Positions 1-9,665 are shown, numbered from the stretch's first letter. The stretch is DNA of 64,000 nt from an uncultured Clostridia bacterium (GCA_934271275.1 CAKQRD010000010.1:19931-83930), one strand, 5' to 3'. The notes: a model not told the origin generated them from the sequence alone. Program-made: numbers and translations.

Positions 1-899
1 GCAAAAATTGCGTCCGTTATCGCGTGGGATAAAACGTCCGCGTCCGAGTGTCCCAAAAGTCCTTTATCGTGCGGAATCTCTATGCCGCCCAAAATAAGTT
101 TTCTCCCCGTCACGAGCTTATGGCAATCGAACCCCGTGCCGAAGCGGTATTCGCCCGCACCCGCGCTCGCACCCGCACTCGCCGCCGTATGCGTGTCCGA
201 ACCCGTCGCACCGCCGAAAACGCCGCCGCGATAATCCGCGCCGCAATACTCCGCGCCGTCCGCCGTATTCTTAAAATCTTCCTTAAAAGTCAGCTTAACG
301 TTTTCCGTGCTGCCCTTTACGATACGGGGCGGGGCGATGAATTTTGCATAAACTTCGCCGTCGTCGTTGAAATTTTCTTCGCCTGCGGCGGCGTACGCTT
401 TTTTAATGAGTTCGGTTTTAAAACCTTGCGGAGTCTGCACCGAATACAGCCCGCTTTTGCCGAGGTATTCCGCGATTTCGCCGTTCTCGGCTCTGCACAC
501 CGTGTTGCGGCTTTCTTCCGCGACTATCCCGCTCCCGAACTTATCCGCGCTTTTTGCGCAATTTTCGATAATTTCCGCCGAAACGAACGGTCTCGCGCCG
601 TCGTGAATCAGGACTATATCGCCCGTGACCACGGCAAGCGCGTTTTTAACGGACGCCGACCGCGTTTTCCCGCCGAGAACGATTTTTACTTCGCGGGGGA
701 GAATAGCGGAAATTTCCGCCTCGTCCTTTTCGGAAACGGCTACGACGTATTCGTCGATGATTCCGCTTTTCACAAAAGCAAAAAGAGTGCGTTCCAGAAC
801 GGTTTTGCCGTCCGCGCCCTTAAAAAGCAGTTTGTTTTTTTCAAAACCCGCGCGCTCGCCCTTTCCCGCGGCGGCGATAATCAAAGAAACTTTTTTCAT
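1..899 (-). CDS. ispDF: IspDF bifunctional MEP-pathway enzyme, C-terminus cut by window edge
   Basis: The minus-strand frame starting at the ATG at 897-899 encodes two enzymes of non-mevalonate isoprenoid synthesis. The first about 215 residues are a 2-C-methyl-D-erythritol 4-phosphate cytidylyltransferase: the nucleotide-binding start reads IIAAAGKGERAG and the HDGARPFV motif is present. After a Gly/Ala/Ser-rich linker the second domain starts with RFGTGFDCHKL and contains GHSDADVLSHAITDA, the zinc-binding start of 2-C-methyl-D-erythritol 2,4-cyclodiphosphate synthase. The window ends inside this second domain, so only the N-terminal part of IspF is visible. The linker DNA is built of near-repeated GCACCCGC-like units and could vary in length. 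Bifunctional IspDF is known in some bacteria (for example Campylobacter), while Bacillota usually have separate genes. A gene lying just upstream on the same strand, rqcP, could share its transcript. Confidence 0.9.
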   Translation of the reverse strand, partial: MKKVSLIIAAAGKGERAGFEKNKLLFKGADGKTVLERTLFAFVKSGIIDEYVVAVSEKDEAEISAILPREVKIVLGGKTRSASVKNALAVVTGDIVLIHDGARPFVSAEIIENCAKSADKFGSGIVAEESRNTVCRAENGEIAEYLGKSGLYSVQTPQGFKTELIKKAYAAAGEENFNDDGEVYAKFIAPPRIVKGSTENVKLTFKEDFKNTADGAEYCGADYRGGVFGGATGSDTHTAASAGASAGAGEYRFGTGFDCHKLVTGRKLILGGIEIPHDKGLLGHSDADVLSHAITDAIF

Positions 900-924
900 A
901 ACTTCTCCCGTAATTCGGGCGCGT

Positions 925-1170
925 TCACTCGCTTAAAATCTCGTAAAGCTTGTCGGCGTCCTCTTTTCTTACCGTTTCGCGAATATCGAGAACGCGAAGT
1001 CTCACCGTGCCGCTGTTAAAGCCCAGCTCCACGACGTCGCCGATATTGACGGGGTGAGCGGGCTTTACGGACTTGCCGTTTATTTTCACCCTCCCGCCCG
1101 AAGCCGCGTCCGCCGCGAGAGACCGCCTTTTGAGTATTCTTGATACTTTAAGAAACTTGTCTATGCGCAT
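925..1170 (-). CDS. rqcP: RqcP, S4-domain ribosome quality control protein
   Basis: This 81-residue protein begins MRIDKFLKVSRILKRR and consists of one S4 RNA-binding domain, matching the RqcP/YabO family (about 80-90 residues). In Bacillota RqcP binds stalled 50S subunits and works with RqcH to add alanine tails to blocked nascent chains. A longer reading frame runs upstream to 1209, but I chose the ATG at 1168-1170 because it has a GGAGG sequence four bases upstream and starts exactly where the family starts. The gene precedes ispDF on the same strand with a 25-base gap, so the two are probably co-transcribed away from rpoB. Confidence 0.85.
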   Translation of the reverse strand: MRIDKFLKVSRILKRRSLAADAASGGRVKINGKSVKPAHPVNIGDVVELGFNSGTVRLRVLDIRETVRKEDADKLYEILSE

Positions 1171-1236
1171 AAAACCTCCGTTGTTAACCGATTTTGCGCT
1201 ATTTTGCAACTATTTTAAAAAAACGCGGAAAAACGC

Positions 1237-1273
1237 TTGACAATATTTGCAAAATGCTATAAGATTGTATAAT
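1237..1273 (+). promoter_or_regulatory. Probable rpoB promoter
   Basis: A perfect -35 box TTGACA lies at 1237-1242. Two -10 candidates follow: TAAGAT at 1260-1265 with the standard 17-base spacer, and a perfect TATAAT at 1268-1273 that would need another -35 such as TTTGCA at 1246-1251. The exact start of transcription is therefore uncertain. Confidence 0.5.
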
Positions 1274-1416
1274 GCCATTATGATAGGTTAGTATCGAATT
1301 TTGTCGCTTTTTTCGGGTTGCTTCCGAAAATTCGTCGGGGAAAAACCCGAAAGAAAAATTGCGGTAAAGTCTCGATAAACGAAAACTCGGCGGCTGACCT
1401 TCATAGCGGAAATCGC

Positions 1417-1544
1417 AAGGCAGTATAAGGGAAAAGGTTTACGGGAAGAAAAAGATTCTTCGTGCGCCGAAGTTCCTTTTAACGCCTTTCGTAGGTAACG
1501 GCTTTAACGAACCTCGAAGCGGAATTTCAAGGCGACGCTGCCTT
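1417..1544 (+). promoter_or_regulatory. Predicted structured leader RNA of rpoB
   Basis: AAGGCAG at 1417-1423 can pair with CTGCCTT at 1538-1544, enclosing about 115 bases. Inside, CGCCTT at 1483-1488 can pair with AAGGCG at 1529-1534, and CTTCG at 1458-1462 can pair with CGAAG at 1468-1472. The nested pairs suggest a folded leader domain between the promoter and rpoB. I do not recognise it as the known L10 leader, whose usual partners rplJ and rplL are absent here. Function is unknown. Confidence 0.4.
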
Positions 1545-1648
1545 AAAAACCCGATATTTTGCGATACCGTTGTTATTATACAACAAAATATCGTGTTTGT
1601 AAACCGTCGGCTTATAATTTTTATAATTTTTTAAGGAGAGTGTTTTTA

Positions 1649-4600
1649 ATGACACGAAAACTATCCGAAGTAGAATGCGGCAAGATCACGAGAAAGACTT
1701 TCAGCAAGATTAAAGAAGCGATAGAGCTTCCGTATCTCGTTAAAATTCAGAAAGATTCTTACGACGCTTTCATTCGCGAGGGGATAAGCGAGGTGCTTGA
1801 AGATTTTTCGCCGATCACCGACTATTCCGATCACTTTGAACTCTATTTTCTCGACCACAGTCTGGAAGGAAAACCCAAGTACGACGAAAAAGAGTGCAGA
1901 GACAGGGACGCAACCTTCGCGCGTCCTCTTCGCGTTAAGGTAAGACTCGTGAACAAGGTCACGGACGAGATTATCGACCAGGAAGTCTTTATGGGCGATT
2001 TCCCGCTTATGACCGATAACGGATCGTTTATCATCAACGGCGCGGAGCGCGTTATCGTTTCGCAGCTCGTCAGATCCCCCGGCGTTTATAACGGAATGCA
2101 GGTGGACAAGGCGGGTAAAAAGATTTACGATACCACCGTTATTCCCTCCCGCGGCGCGTGGCTCGAATTCGAGCAGGATTCGCAGGGCGTTCTCTGGGTT
2201 CACGTCGACAGAACCAGAAAGATTACCGCGACCGTGCTTTTGAGGGCTTTGGGCTTCGGAAGCGACGACGCTTTAAGCAAGTTGTTCGAAGGCGACGAAA
2301 TGATCGCGAATACCGCCGCAAAGGACACCGCAAAGTCCGAAACGGAAGGTCTTATCGAATTATACCGCCGTTTGCGCCCCGGTGAAATTCCCACCGACGA
2401 CGCGGTGAAGCAGCACCTTAAAAACCTCTTCTTCGACGCGAGAAGATACGATCTCGCAAAGGTCGGCAGATATAAACTCAACAAACGTCTCCGCCTCGGC
2501 GTAAGACTCGTCGGCGTAAAAACCTACGAGGATATAGTCACCGCGGACGGCGAGGTTCTCGCTACCGCAGGCACGATTATCGACAAGCAGCTTGCGGAAA
2601 CCATTCAGAACGCAGGCGTGAACGTCGTATACGCGGACGTGGACGGAGTAAGACATAAAATAATAGGCAACAACGTGGTAAGCTTTAAGGAAGCCACGGG
2701 CGTAGATCCGAGATTGTTCGGGCTTCTGGACTACGTTTATTATCCCGCGCTCGAATTTTCGAGAAAGGTAAAAGAGGCTGCGGAAAAGGACGGCATAGAA
2801 GCGACCGCGGAAAATCTCCGCAAGGAAATCAACGAGTTCTTCTATATCGAAGACAAAATAGTTCCCGCGGGCGAGGAAAAGCCCGAGGACAAGAAGAACG
2901 ACGAAAAGGCGAAGGAAACCCGTCTTAAATTCGTTAAGGCGTGCGTAGAGTTCTATAAGCTCCTCGCGGCGGACCTTAAAGAGCCGCTCACCGTAGAGGG
3001 CAAGAAAGACGTTCGTCCGCTTCTCGATAAGCTCAACCATAAACACATAACCGTAGACGATATCGTCGCTTCGGTATCGGTCAACCTCGATCTCAACTTC
3101 GGTCTCAACACGGTTGACAACATAGACCACCTCGGCAACCGTCGCGTGCGTTCTGTCGGCGAGCTTTTGCAGAACCAGTTCCGTATCGGTATCGCAAGAC
3201 TTGAAAGAGTCATTAAAGAAAGAATGGCTACCCAAGATCCGAAAGAGGTTTCTCCGCAAGGTCTTATCAACGTTCGCCCCGTCAGCTCGGCGATTAAAGA
3301 ATTCTTCGGTTCTTCGCAACTGTCGCAGTTTATGGATCAGACCAACCCGATCGCGGAGCTTACGCATAAGAGAAAGCTTTCCGCGTTAGGTCCCGGCGGA
3401 CTTAACCGCGACCGCGCTACCTTCGAAGTCAGGGACGTTCACCACTCTCACTACGGCAGAATGTGTCCGATAGAGACTCCTGAAGGTCAGAACATAGGTC
3501 TTATCTCTTCGCTTGCCGCTTACGCGCAGGTGAACGAGTTCGGCTTTATAGAAGCTCCTTACAGAAAGGTCGAACACAGGCTCGGCGCGGACGGCAAAAT
3601 CGAAACGATAGTAACCGAACACGTCGATTACCTCACCGCGGACGAAGAGGATAACTACATCGTCGCGCAGGCGAACGAACCGCTTATCGACAACAAATAT
3701 TTTGAGAACGAGCGCGTTTCATGCAGGCATAAAGACGAAATAACGGAAGACGTCCGCGAAAAGATGGACTATATGGACGTTTCTCCGAAACAGCTTATTT
3801 CCGTCGCGACCGCGCTTATTCCGTTCCTCGAAAACGACGATACCAACCGTGCGCTGATGGGGTCTAACATGCAACGTCAGGCGGTTCCGCTCCTTTGTCC
3901 CGAAAACGCTATCGTGGCGACGGGTATCGAGCGCAGAATAGCGTACGATTCGGGCGTTATGGTAAACGCCGCGGAGGCGGGCGTCGTCAAGAGCGTTGCG
4001 AGCGACAGAATAGTTGTAGAAGAAGAAAACGGCAACGAAAGAGAATATAAACTCAAGAAATTCGAAAGAAGCAACCAGGGTACGTGCCTTAATCAGCGTC
4101 CTATCGTGGATAAGGGCGAGAAAATAAAGAAAGGTCAGACGATTGCGGACGGACCTTCCACCAAAAACGGCGAACTTGCCCTCGGCAGAAACATACTCGT
4201 AGGATTTATGAGCTGGGAAGGCTATAACTACGAGGACGCTATCCTTCTTTCCGAAAAGCTCGTGAGAGAAGACGTGTTCACCACTATCCATATAGAAGAA
4301 CACGAAATAGAGGCGAGAGATACCCGTCTCGGCGAAGAGGAAATCACGAGAGATATTCCTAACGTCGGCGACGACGCGCTTAAAGACCTTGACGAAGACG
4401 GAATCATAAGAATCGGCGCGGAAGTAAACAGCGGAGATATATTAGTCGGAAAAGTTACCCCGAAGGGCGAAGCGGAGCTTACCCCCGAAGAAAGACTGTT
4501 ACGCGCGATATTCGGCGAAAAGGCGAGAGAGGTGAGAGATACTTCTCTTAAAGTTCCGCACGGCGAAGGCGGTATCGTAGTAGACGTTAAAATCTTTACG

Positions 4601-5665
4601 AGAGCGAATAAAGACGAGCTTTCTCCCGGCGTAAACAAACTCGTAAGAGTTTATATAGCGCAAAAGCGTAAAATTTCTATCGGCGACAAGATGGCGGGCC
4701 GTCACGGTAACAAGGGCGTTATCTCCCGTATTCTTCCCGAATCGGATATGCCTTTTATGGCGGACGGCACGCCCCTCCAAATCGTGCTTAACCCGCTCGG
4801 CGTTCCTTCCCGTATGAACATCGGACAGGTTCTCGAAGTACATCTGGGACTCGTTTGCAAGCAGCTCGGCTGGAAGATTGCAACCCCCGTGTTCGACGGC
4901 GCGACCGAAGGCGATATAAAGGAGCTTTTACGCGAAAACAATATAGTCAACCCCGACGGCGAGGTAGACGGTAAGATTCAGCTTTACGACGGAAGAACGG
5001 GCGAACCCTTCGAGAACAGGGTTACGGTCGGTCAGATGTATATGATAAAGCTTATCCACCTCGTAGACGACAAGATTCACGCGCGTTCGACGGGACCGTA
5101 CAGCCTCGTGACGCAGCAGCCTTTGGGCGGCAAGGCGCAGTTCGGCGGACAGCGTTTCGGCGAAATGGAAATCTGGGCTTTGGAGGCTTACGGCGCGGCG
5201 CATATCCTGCAAGAAATCTTAACGGTAAAATCGGACGATATCGTCGGCAGGGTAAAGACTTACGAATCAATAGTAAAAGGCACGAACATCAGCGAACCGG
5301 GAATTCCCGAAGCGTTCAAAGTATTGCTTAAAGAATTGCAGTCGCTTGCTCTCGATATGAAAGTTCTTACCGAGAACAAAGAAGAGCTTGCGATCAAGGA
5401 TCTTATCGAAAGCGATATAGACGACTTCGTTCCCGCAAGAGAAAGACCGCATCACGAAGAGGTATCTCTCATCGATACGGAAGAGGACGGCGAAGACGCG
5501 CCTTCTTACGAGGATACCGAAGACGTCGATCTCGACGAAGATTTCGGCTTCAACGCGAAGGATATGTTCGACGATGACGACGACGAAATAGACACCACCG
5601 TCCCCGACGGCAATATGTTCGACGATGACGACTGGGACGACGATTTGGACGACGACAAAGAATAA
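1649..5665 (+). CDS. rpoB: RNA polymerase beta subunit
   Basis: This 1338-residue protein is the beta subunit of RNA polymerase, which forms the active centre with the beta-prime subunit encoded next. The ATG at 1649 is chosen because AAGGAGAG precedes it and the family N-terminus follows; an upstream in-frame start at 1559 would add an unlikely 30-residue tail. The rifampicin region is visible around SSQLSQFMDQTNPIAELTHK followed by RKLSALGPGGL, and looks like the drug-sensitive type. The protein is longer than typical Bacillus RpoB. A Lys/Glu-rich insert lies around residues 425-460, and the last 60 or so residues are a strongly acidic Asp-rich tail beyond the conserved end. It lies 16 bases before rpoC and is surely co-transcribed with it. 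Confidence 0.98.
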   Translation: MTRKLSEVECGKITRKTFSKIKEAIELPYLVKIQKDSYDAFIREGISEVLEDFSPITDYSDHFELYFLDHSLEGKPKYDEKECRDRDATFARPLRVKVRLVNKVTDEIIDQEVFMGDFPLMTDNGSFIINGAERVIVSQLVRSPGVYNGMQVDKAGKKIYDTTVIPSRGAWLEFEQDSQGVLWVHVDRTRKITATVLLRALGFGSDDALSKLFEGDEMIANTAAKDTAKSETEGLIELYRRLRPGEIPTDDAVKQHLKNLFFDARRYDLAKVGRYKLNKRLRLGVRLVGVKTYEDIVTADGEVLATAGTIIDKQLAETIQNAGVNVVYADVDGVRHKIIGNNVVSFKEATGVDPRLFGLLDYVYYPALEFSRKVKEAAEKDGIEATAENLRKEINEFFYIEDKIVPAGEEKPEDKKNDEKAKETRLKFVKACVEFYKLLAADLKEPLTVEGKKDVRPLLDKLNHKHITVDDIVASVSVNLDLNFGLNTVDNIDHLGNRRVRSVGELLQNQFRIGIARLERVIKERMATQDPKEVSPQGLINVRPVSSAIKEFFGSSQLSQFMDQTNPIAELTHKRKLSALGPGGLNRDRATFEVRDVHHSHYGRMCPIETPEGQNIGLISSLAAYAQVNEFGFIEAPYRKVEHRLGADGKIETIVTEHVDYLTADEEDNYIVAQANEPLIDNKYFENERVSCRHKDEITEDVREKMDYMDVSPKQLISVATALIPFLENDDTNRALMGSNMQRQAVPLLCPENAIVATGIERRIAYDSGVMVNAAEAGVVKSVASDRIVVEEENGNEREYKLKKFERSNQGTCLNQRPIVDKGEKIKKGQTIADGPSTKNGELALGRNILVGFMSWEGYNYEDAILLSEKLVREDVFTTIHIEEHEIEARDTRLGEEEITRDIPNVGDDALKDLDEDGIIRIGAEVNSGDILVGKVTPKGEAELTPEERLLRAIFGEKAREVRDTSLKVPHGEGGIVVDVKIFTRANKDELSPGVNKLVRVYIAQKRKISIGDKMAGRHGNKGVISRILPESDMPFMADGTPLQIVLNPLGVPSRMNIGQVLEVHLGLVCKQLGWKIATPVFDGATEGDIKELLRENNIVNPDGEVDGKIQLYDGRTGEPFENRVTVGQMYMIKLIHLVDDKIHARSTGPYSLVTQQPLGGKAQFGGQRFGEMEIWALEAYGAAHILQEILTVKSDDIVGRVKTYESIVKGTNISEPGIPEAFKVLLKELQSLALDMKVLTENKEELAIKDLIESDIDDFVPARERPHHEEVSLIDTEEDGEDAPSYEDTEDVDLDEDFGFNAKDMFDDDDDEIDTTVPDGNMFDDDDWDDDLDDDKE

Positions 5666-5681
5666 GGAGCGGTAAGAAAAT

Positions 5682-8600
5682 ATGTTTGAACTTAACAATT
5701 TCGATTCTATACAGATAGGCGTTGCCTCTCCCGAAAAGATCAGAGAATGGTCGTACGGCGAAGTAACCAAGCCCGAAACCATAAACTACAGAACTCAAAA
5801 ACCCGAAATGGGCGGACTTTTCTGCGAAAGGATTTTCGGACCGACCAAGGACTGGGAATGTCATTGCGGAAAATATAAACGTATTCGTTATAAAGGCGTC
5901 GTCTGCGACAAGTGCGGCGTAGAAGTTACGAAGAGCAAGGTCCGCCGCGACAGAATGGGACACATAGAGCTTGCCGCTCCCGTTTCTCATATCTGGTACT
6001 TTAAGGGCGTTCCTTCGAGAATCGGACTTATGCTCGATATGAGTCCGAAAGCTCTCGAACAGGTGTTGTACTTTGCAAGCCACGTCGTTTTAGACCCCGG
6101 CAAAACCCCGCTTATGTATAAGCAGGTTATTAACGACAGAGAAAAGCAGGAATACGAACAGCAGTACGGCGTCGGCTCGTTCAAAACGGGTATGGGCGCG
6201 GAAGCGGTCAAAGAGCTTTTGATGGCGATAGACCTCGATAAAGAAAGCGCGGAAACCAAAAAGATAATAGAAGAAAACGTTTCCGGTCAGCGTCGTATCC
6301 GTGCGGTAAAACGTATAGAAATAATAGAAGCGTTCAGAAAGAGCGGCAATCGCCCCGAATGGATGATTTTAGACGTTCTGCCCGTAATTCCGCCCGAACT
6401 CCGCCCGATGGTACAGCTGGACGGCGGCAGATTCGCGACGTCCGACCTTAACGACCTTTACCGCAGAGTTATAAACAGAAACAATCGTCTTAAAAAACTT
6501 ATGGAACTCGGCGCGCCCGAAATAATCATAAGAAACGAAAAGAGAATGCTTCAGGAAGCGGTAGACGCGCTTATAGACAACGGCAGACGCGGCAAGGCGA
6601 TAAGCGGCGCGGGAAACAGAGAGCTTAAATCGCTTTCGGGAATGCTTCGCGGTAAGCAAGGTCGCTTCCGTCAGAACCTTCTCGGTAAGCGTGTAGACTA
6701 TTCCGGTCGTTCGGTTATAGTCGTAGGTCCGGAACTTAAACTTTATCAATGCGGATTGCCCAAAGAAATGGCAATCGAGCTGTTCAAGCCGTTCGTTATG
6801 AAAAAGCTTGTGGAAACGGGCGTTTGCCACAATATAAAGAACGCGAAGCGTACCGTAGAGCGTGCAAAAACGGTAGTCTGGGACGTTTTAGAGGACGTCA
6901 TAAAAGATCACCCCGTAATGCTCAACCGTGCGCCTACTCTTCACAGACTTTCCATTCAGGCTTTCGAGCCGGTGCTTATAGAAGGCAGAGCGATAAAACT
7001 CCACCCGCTCGTTTGCGGCGCGTTCAACGCGGACTTCGACGGCGACCAGATGGCTGTTCACGTTCCTCTTTCGATAGAAGCGCAGGCGGAAGCGAGATTT
7101 TTGATGCTCGCGTCCAACAACATATTAAAGCTTTCGGACGGCAAGCCGGTTATGAGTCCTACGCAGGATATGGTTATGGGTTCTTATTACCTTACCCTTA
7201 TCCGTCACCACATCGGCGAAAAGTATAACGAAAAGGGCAGAAAAGACGAGAACGGCGTTCTTTACGGCGTTCCCGAATACACAGTTTCGTATTCTTCTCC
7301 GGAAGAGGCGATAATGGCTTATCAGACAAAGAAGATAGGACTTCAGGACGAAATAATCGTTCGCCGCACGGTAGAAGCAAACGGCAAAAAGATTACGGGA
7401 AGAACTCGTACTTCGGTCGGTAAGATCATCTTTAACGAAGCTATTCCGCAAAGCCTCGGGTTCGTTCCGAGAGAAACGGACGAGGATTATCTCAAATACG
7501 AGATAGACAAGCTCGTCGGCAAGAAGGACTTGCAGAAAATCGTCGGCGCGTGCTTCAAACGTTACGGCGCGAGTTGCGCGGCGGACGTTCTCGATAAGAT
7601 CAAAGCCCTCGGATATAAATATTCCACGATAGGCGCAATCACCACTTCGGTGTTCGATATGCATATGCCGAAAGACAAACCCGCTATCCTCAAAGAGGCG
7701 GAGGAACACGTTCTTAAAGTCGAAAACCTTTACAAGAAAGGCTTCATAACCGACGACGAGAGATATAAAAAGGTCGTTTCCATCTGGAAACAGGCGACCG
7801 ACGACGTTACCGATAAGCTGAAAGAAACCCTCGACGAGTTCAACCCCATTCTTATGATGGCGAACTCCGGCGCGCGTGGTTCTATCGACCAGATAAAACA
7901 GCTTGCGGGTATGCGCGGACTTATGACCGATCCTAACGGTAAAACGATAGAAATTCCGGTTAAGTCCTGCTTCCGCGAAGGTCTTTCGGTTCTCGAATAC
8001 TTTATCTCTTCTCACGGCGGACGTAAAGGTCTTGCCGATACCGCGCTTAAAACGGCGGACTCCGGTTATCTTACCCGCCGTCTCGTAGACGTCGCGCAGG
8101 AAGTCATCGTAAAAGAAGAAGACTGCTTCGCCGAACTCGGAGAAGCTCCCAAGGGCGTCAAGGTCACCGCGATCAAGGGCAGCAAGGGCGAAATCATCGA
8201 AGATCTCCACGACCGTATCGCGGGCAGATTCGTCGTTTCTGACGTAAAGAATCCCAAGACGGGCGAGGTTATGGTTAAAGCCGGCGATATGATTTCCGAA
8301 GATATGGCGGACGTTATCTGCAAAGCGGGCGTAGAAGAAGTCGAAATCAGAAGCGTATTCACCTGCAAATCCAAGACGGGCGTCTGCGCTAAATGCTACG
8401 GCAAGAACATGAGTAACAACCACCCCGTTCAGGTGGGCGAAGCGGTCGGGATCATCGCCGCGCAGTCCATAGGCGAACCGGGTACTCAGCTTACGATGCG
8501 TACCTTCCATACCGGCGGTATAGCGAGTACGGGCGATATAACCCAAGGTCTTCCGAGGGTTGAAGAGCTTTTCGAGGCAAGAAGACCGAAGCGCGCGGCT

Positions 8601-9293
8601 ATCGTATGCGAATATACGGGCGTCGTAGACATAGAAGAAAAAGACAAGATAATTCACGTTCTCGTCACCACCGACGAAGGCGAAGTCAAGGACTACACCA
8701 TTCCGTTCGGCACGGGCGTAATCGTCAAGACGGGCGACAAGGTAGAACCGGGTACGGTACTCACCAACGGCGCGGTTTACCCGCAGGATATTCTCAAAAC
8801 CAAGGGTATCAAGGGCGTTCAGGACTATATCCTTAAAGAAATTCAGAGTGTTTACCGGTCGCAGGGCGTTGACATCAACGATAAACACGTCGAGATAATC
8901 GTTCGTCAGATGATGAAGAAAGTTCAGGTAGAAAACCCCGGCGACGCGGATATTCTCCCCGGCGAAAAGGTGGACCTCTACAAGTTCGAGGAAGAGACGA
9001 TGAAGGCTCTGGAAGCGGGGCTTCGTCCTCCCGTCGGCAAGAGAATACTTCTCGGTATCACCAAAGCCGCGCTCGCGAAAGAGAGCTTCCTCTCTGCCGC
9101 GTCCTTCCAGGAAACCGCAAGGGTTCTTACCGAAGCCGCTATCAAGAATAAGGTCGATCCGCTTATCGGTCTCAAAGAGAACGTCATTATCGGTAAGCTC
9201 ATTCCCGCGGGAACGGGCATCAAGAACTATAAAAATCTCTCTCCGCAGACGGTTATTTCGAGAACCGCTCCCACGGACGGAGAAGGCGCGTAG
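5682..9293 (+). CDS. rpoC: RNA polymerase beta-prime subunit
   Basis: This 1203-residue protein is the beta-prime subunit of RNA polymerase. The N-terminal zinc-binding cysteines C60, C62, C75 and C78 are present, and the catalytic magnesium-binding motif NADFDGDQ is at residues 449-456. The second set of zinc cysteines appears around the CKSKTGVCAKCYG segment. Length is normal for a Gram-positive RpoC. A ribosome binding site AAGGAGCGG precedes the ATG, and the gene follows rpoB by 16 bases in the standard rpoBC order. Confidence 0.98.
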   Translation: MFELNNFDSIQIGVASPEKIREWSYGEVTKPETINYRTQKPEMGGLFCERIFGPTKDWECHCGKYKRIRYKGVVCDKCGVEVTKSKVRRDRMGHIELAAPVSHIWYFKGVPSRIGLMLDMSPKALEQVLYFASHVVLDPGKTPLMYKQVINDREKQEYEQQYGVGSFKTGMGAEAVKELLMAIDLDKESAETKKIIEENVSGQRRIRAVKRIEIIEAFRKSGNRPEWMILDVLPVIPPELRPMVQLDGGRFATSDLNDLYRRVINRNNRLKKLMELGAPEIIIRNEKRMLQEAVDALIDNGRRGKAISGAGNRELKSLSGMLRGKQGRFRQNLLGKRVDYSGRSVIVVGPELKLYQCGLPKEMAIELFKPFVMKKLVETGVCHNIKNAKRTVERAKTVVWDVLEDVIKDHPVMLNRAPTLHRLSIQAFEPVLIEGRAIKLHPLVCGAFNADFDGDQMAVHVPLSIEAQAEARFLMLASNNILKLSDGKPVMSPTQDMVMGSYYLTLIRHHIGEKYNEKGRKDENGVLYGVPEYTVSYSSPEEAIMAYQTKKIGLQDEIIVRRTVEANGKKITGRTRTSVGKIIFNEAIPQSLGFVPRETDEDYLKYEIDKLVGKKDLQKIVGACFKRYGASCAADVLDKIKALGYKYSTIGAITTSVFDMHMPKDKPAILKEAEEHVLKVENLYKKGFITDDERYKKVVSIWKQATDDVTDKLKETLDEFNPILMMANSGARGSIDQIKQLAGMRGLMTDPNGKTIEIPVKSCFREGLSVLEYFISSHGGRKGLADTALKTADSGYLTRRLVDVAQEVIVKEEDCFAELGEAPKGVKVTAIKGSKGEIIEDLHDRIAGRFVVSDVKNPKTGEVMVKAGDMISEDMADVICKAGVEEVEIRSVFTCKSKTGVCAKCYGKNMSNNHPVQVGEAVGIIAAQSIGEPGTQLTMRTFHTGGIASTGDITQGLPRVEELFEARRPKRAAIVCEYTGVVDIEEKDKIIHVLVTTDEGEVKDYTIPFGTGVIVKTGDKVEPGTVLTNGAVYPQDILKTKGIKGVQDYILKEIQSVYRSQGVDINDKHVEIIVRQMMKKVQVENPGDADILPGEKVDLYKFEEETMKALEAGLRPPVGKRILLGITKAALAKESFLSAASFQETARVLTEAAIKNKVDPLIGLKENVIIGKLIPAGTGIKNYKNLSPQTVISRTAPTDGEGA

Positions 9294-9665
9294 CTTTAAG
9301 CCCCGCGATTTAACGGCGGGAAAAGCAAGAACGCATAGCGCAAGGTCGGCGGCTCAAAAACGCGCAACGCGGAGTTCGTAACCGAAAAAGCATAACGCGG
9401 ATTTCGTGACCGAAAACGCGTGACGCAAGAACGCGTAAGCGTAGCCGAAAACTTAAAAAACAGTCAGAAAAAGCGGCATACGCGCGGGTTTTTTATCGCC
9501 CGCGCGTAAATCGCCGAAAAACCGCGGTAAATCGTTTGACTATCCGCGATAAAAATGTTAAAATTTTAAAACGTCGGGCAAAAAGCCCGATTTTAACGCG
9601 TTTCAAAAACGGAGTTTTCCGAATCCGTTTTCCGAAATAACCGAAAAACTTTAAGGAGGTAAGAA
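9294..9665. other. Intergenic region between rpoC and rpsL
   Basis: This 372-base gap holds no gene. A 23-base imperfect direct repeat lies at 9366-9388 and 9394-9416, within a stretch rich in ACGCG words. A GC-rich inverted repeat ACGCGCGGG / CCCGCGCGT surrounds a T-rich loop near 9479-9508 and may end rpoBC transcription, although no U-tract follows it. The rpsL promoter is at 9536-9564. Confidence 0.6.
9536..9564 (+). promoter_or_regulatory. rpsL operon promoter
   Basis: TTGACT at 9536-9541 and TAAAAT at 9559-9564 are separated by exactly 17 bases. The position, about 100 bases before rpsL and after the likely rpoC terminator, fits a dedicated promoter for rpsL-rpsG-fusA. Confidence 0.7.

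Larger units (their letters stand above)
1171..1648. other. Intergenic region with rpoB promoter and long leader
   Basis: This 478-base gap separates the divergent rqcP and rpoB genes. It contains a probable rpoB promoter near 1237-1273 and about 375 bases of leader before the rpoB ribosome binding site AAGGAGAG at 1632-1640. No convincing gene is present; an in-frame upstream extension of rpoB to 1559 is open but lacks a ribosome binding site. Confidence 0.7.

Noticed and set aside
48..1019. Long plus-strand open frame of 323 codons
   Set aside because: It is antisense to ispDF and the end of rqcP, its predicted protein is Arg/Phe-rich without domain features, and the minus-strand frame is clearly the gene.
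1559..1648. Upstream in-frame extension of rpoB
   Set aside because: The family start and the ribosome binding site both support ATG 1649.
7125..8888. Minus-strand open frame of 587 codons inside rpoC, and similar ones opposite rpoB, fusA and tuf
   Set aside because: These arise because the codon use of highly expressed genes avoids stop codons on the other strand. They have no ribosome binding site and no recognisable domain.
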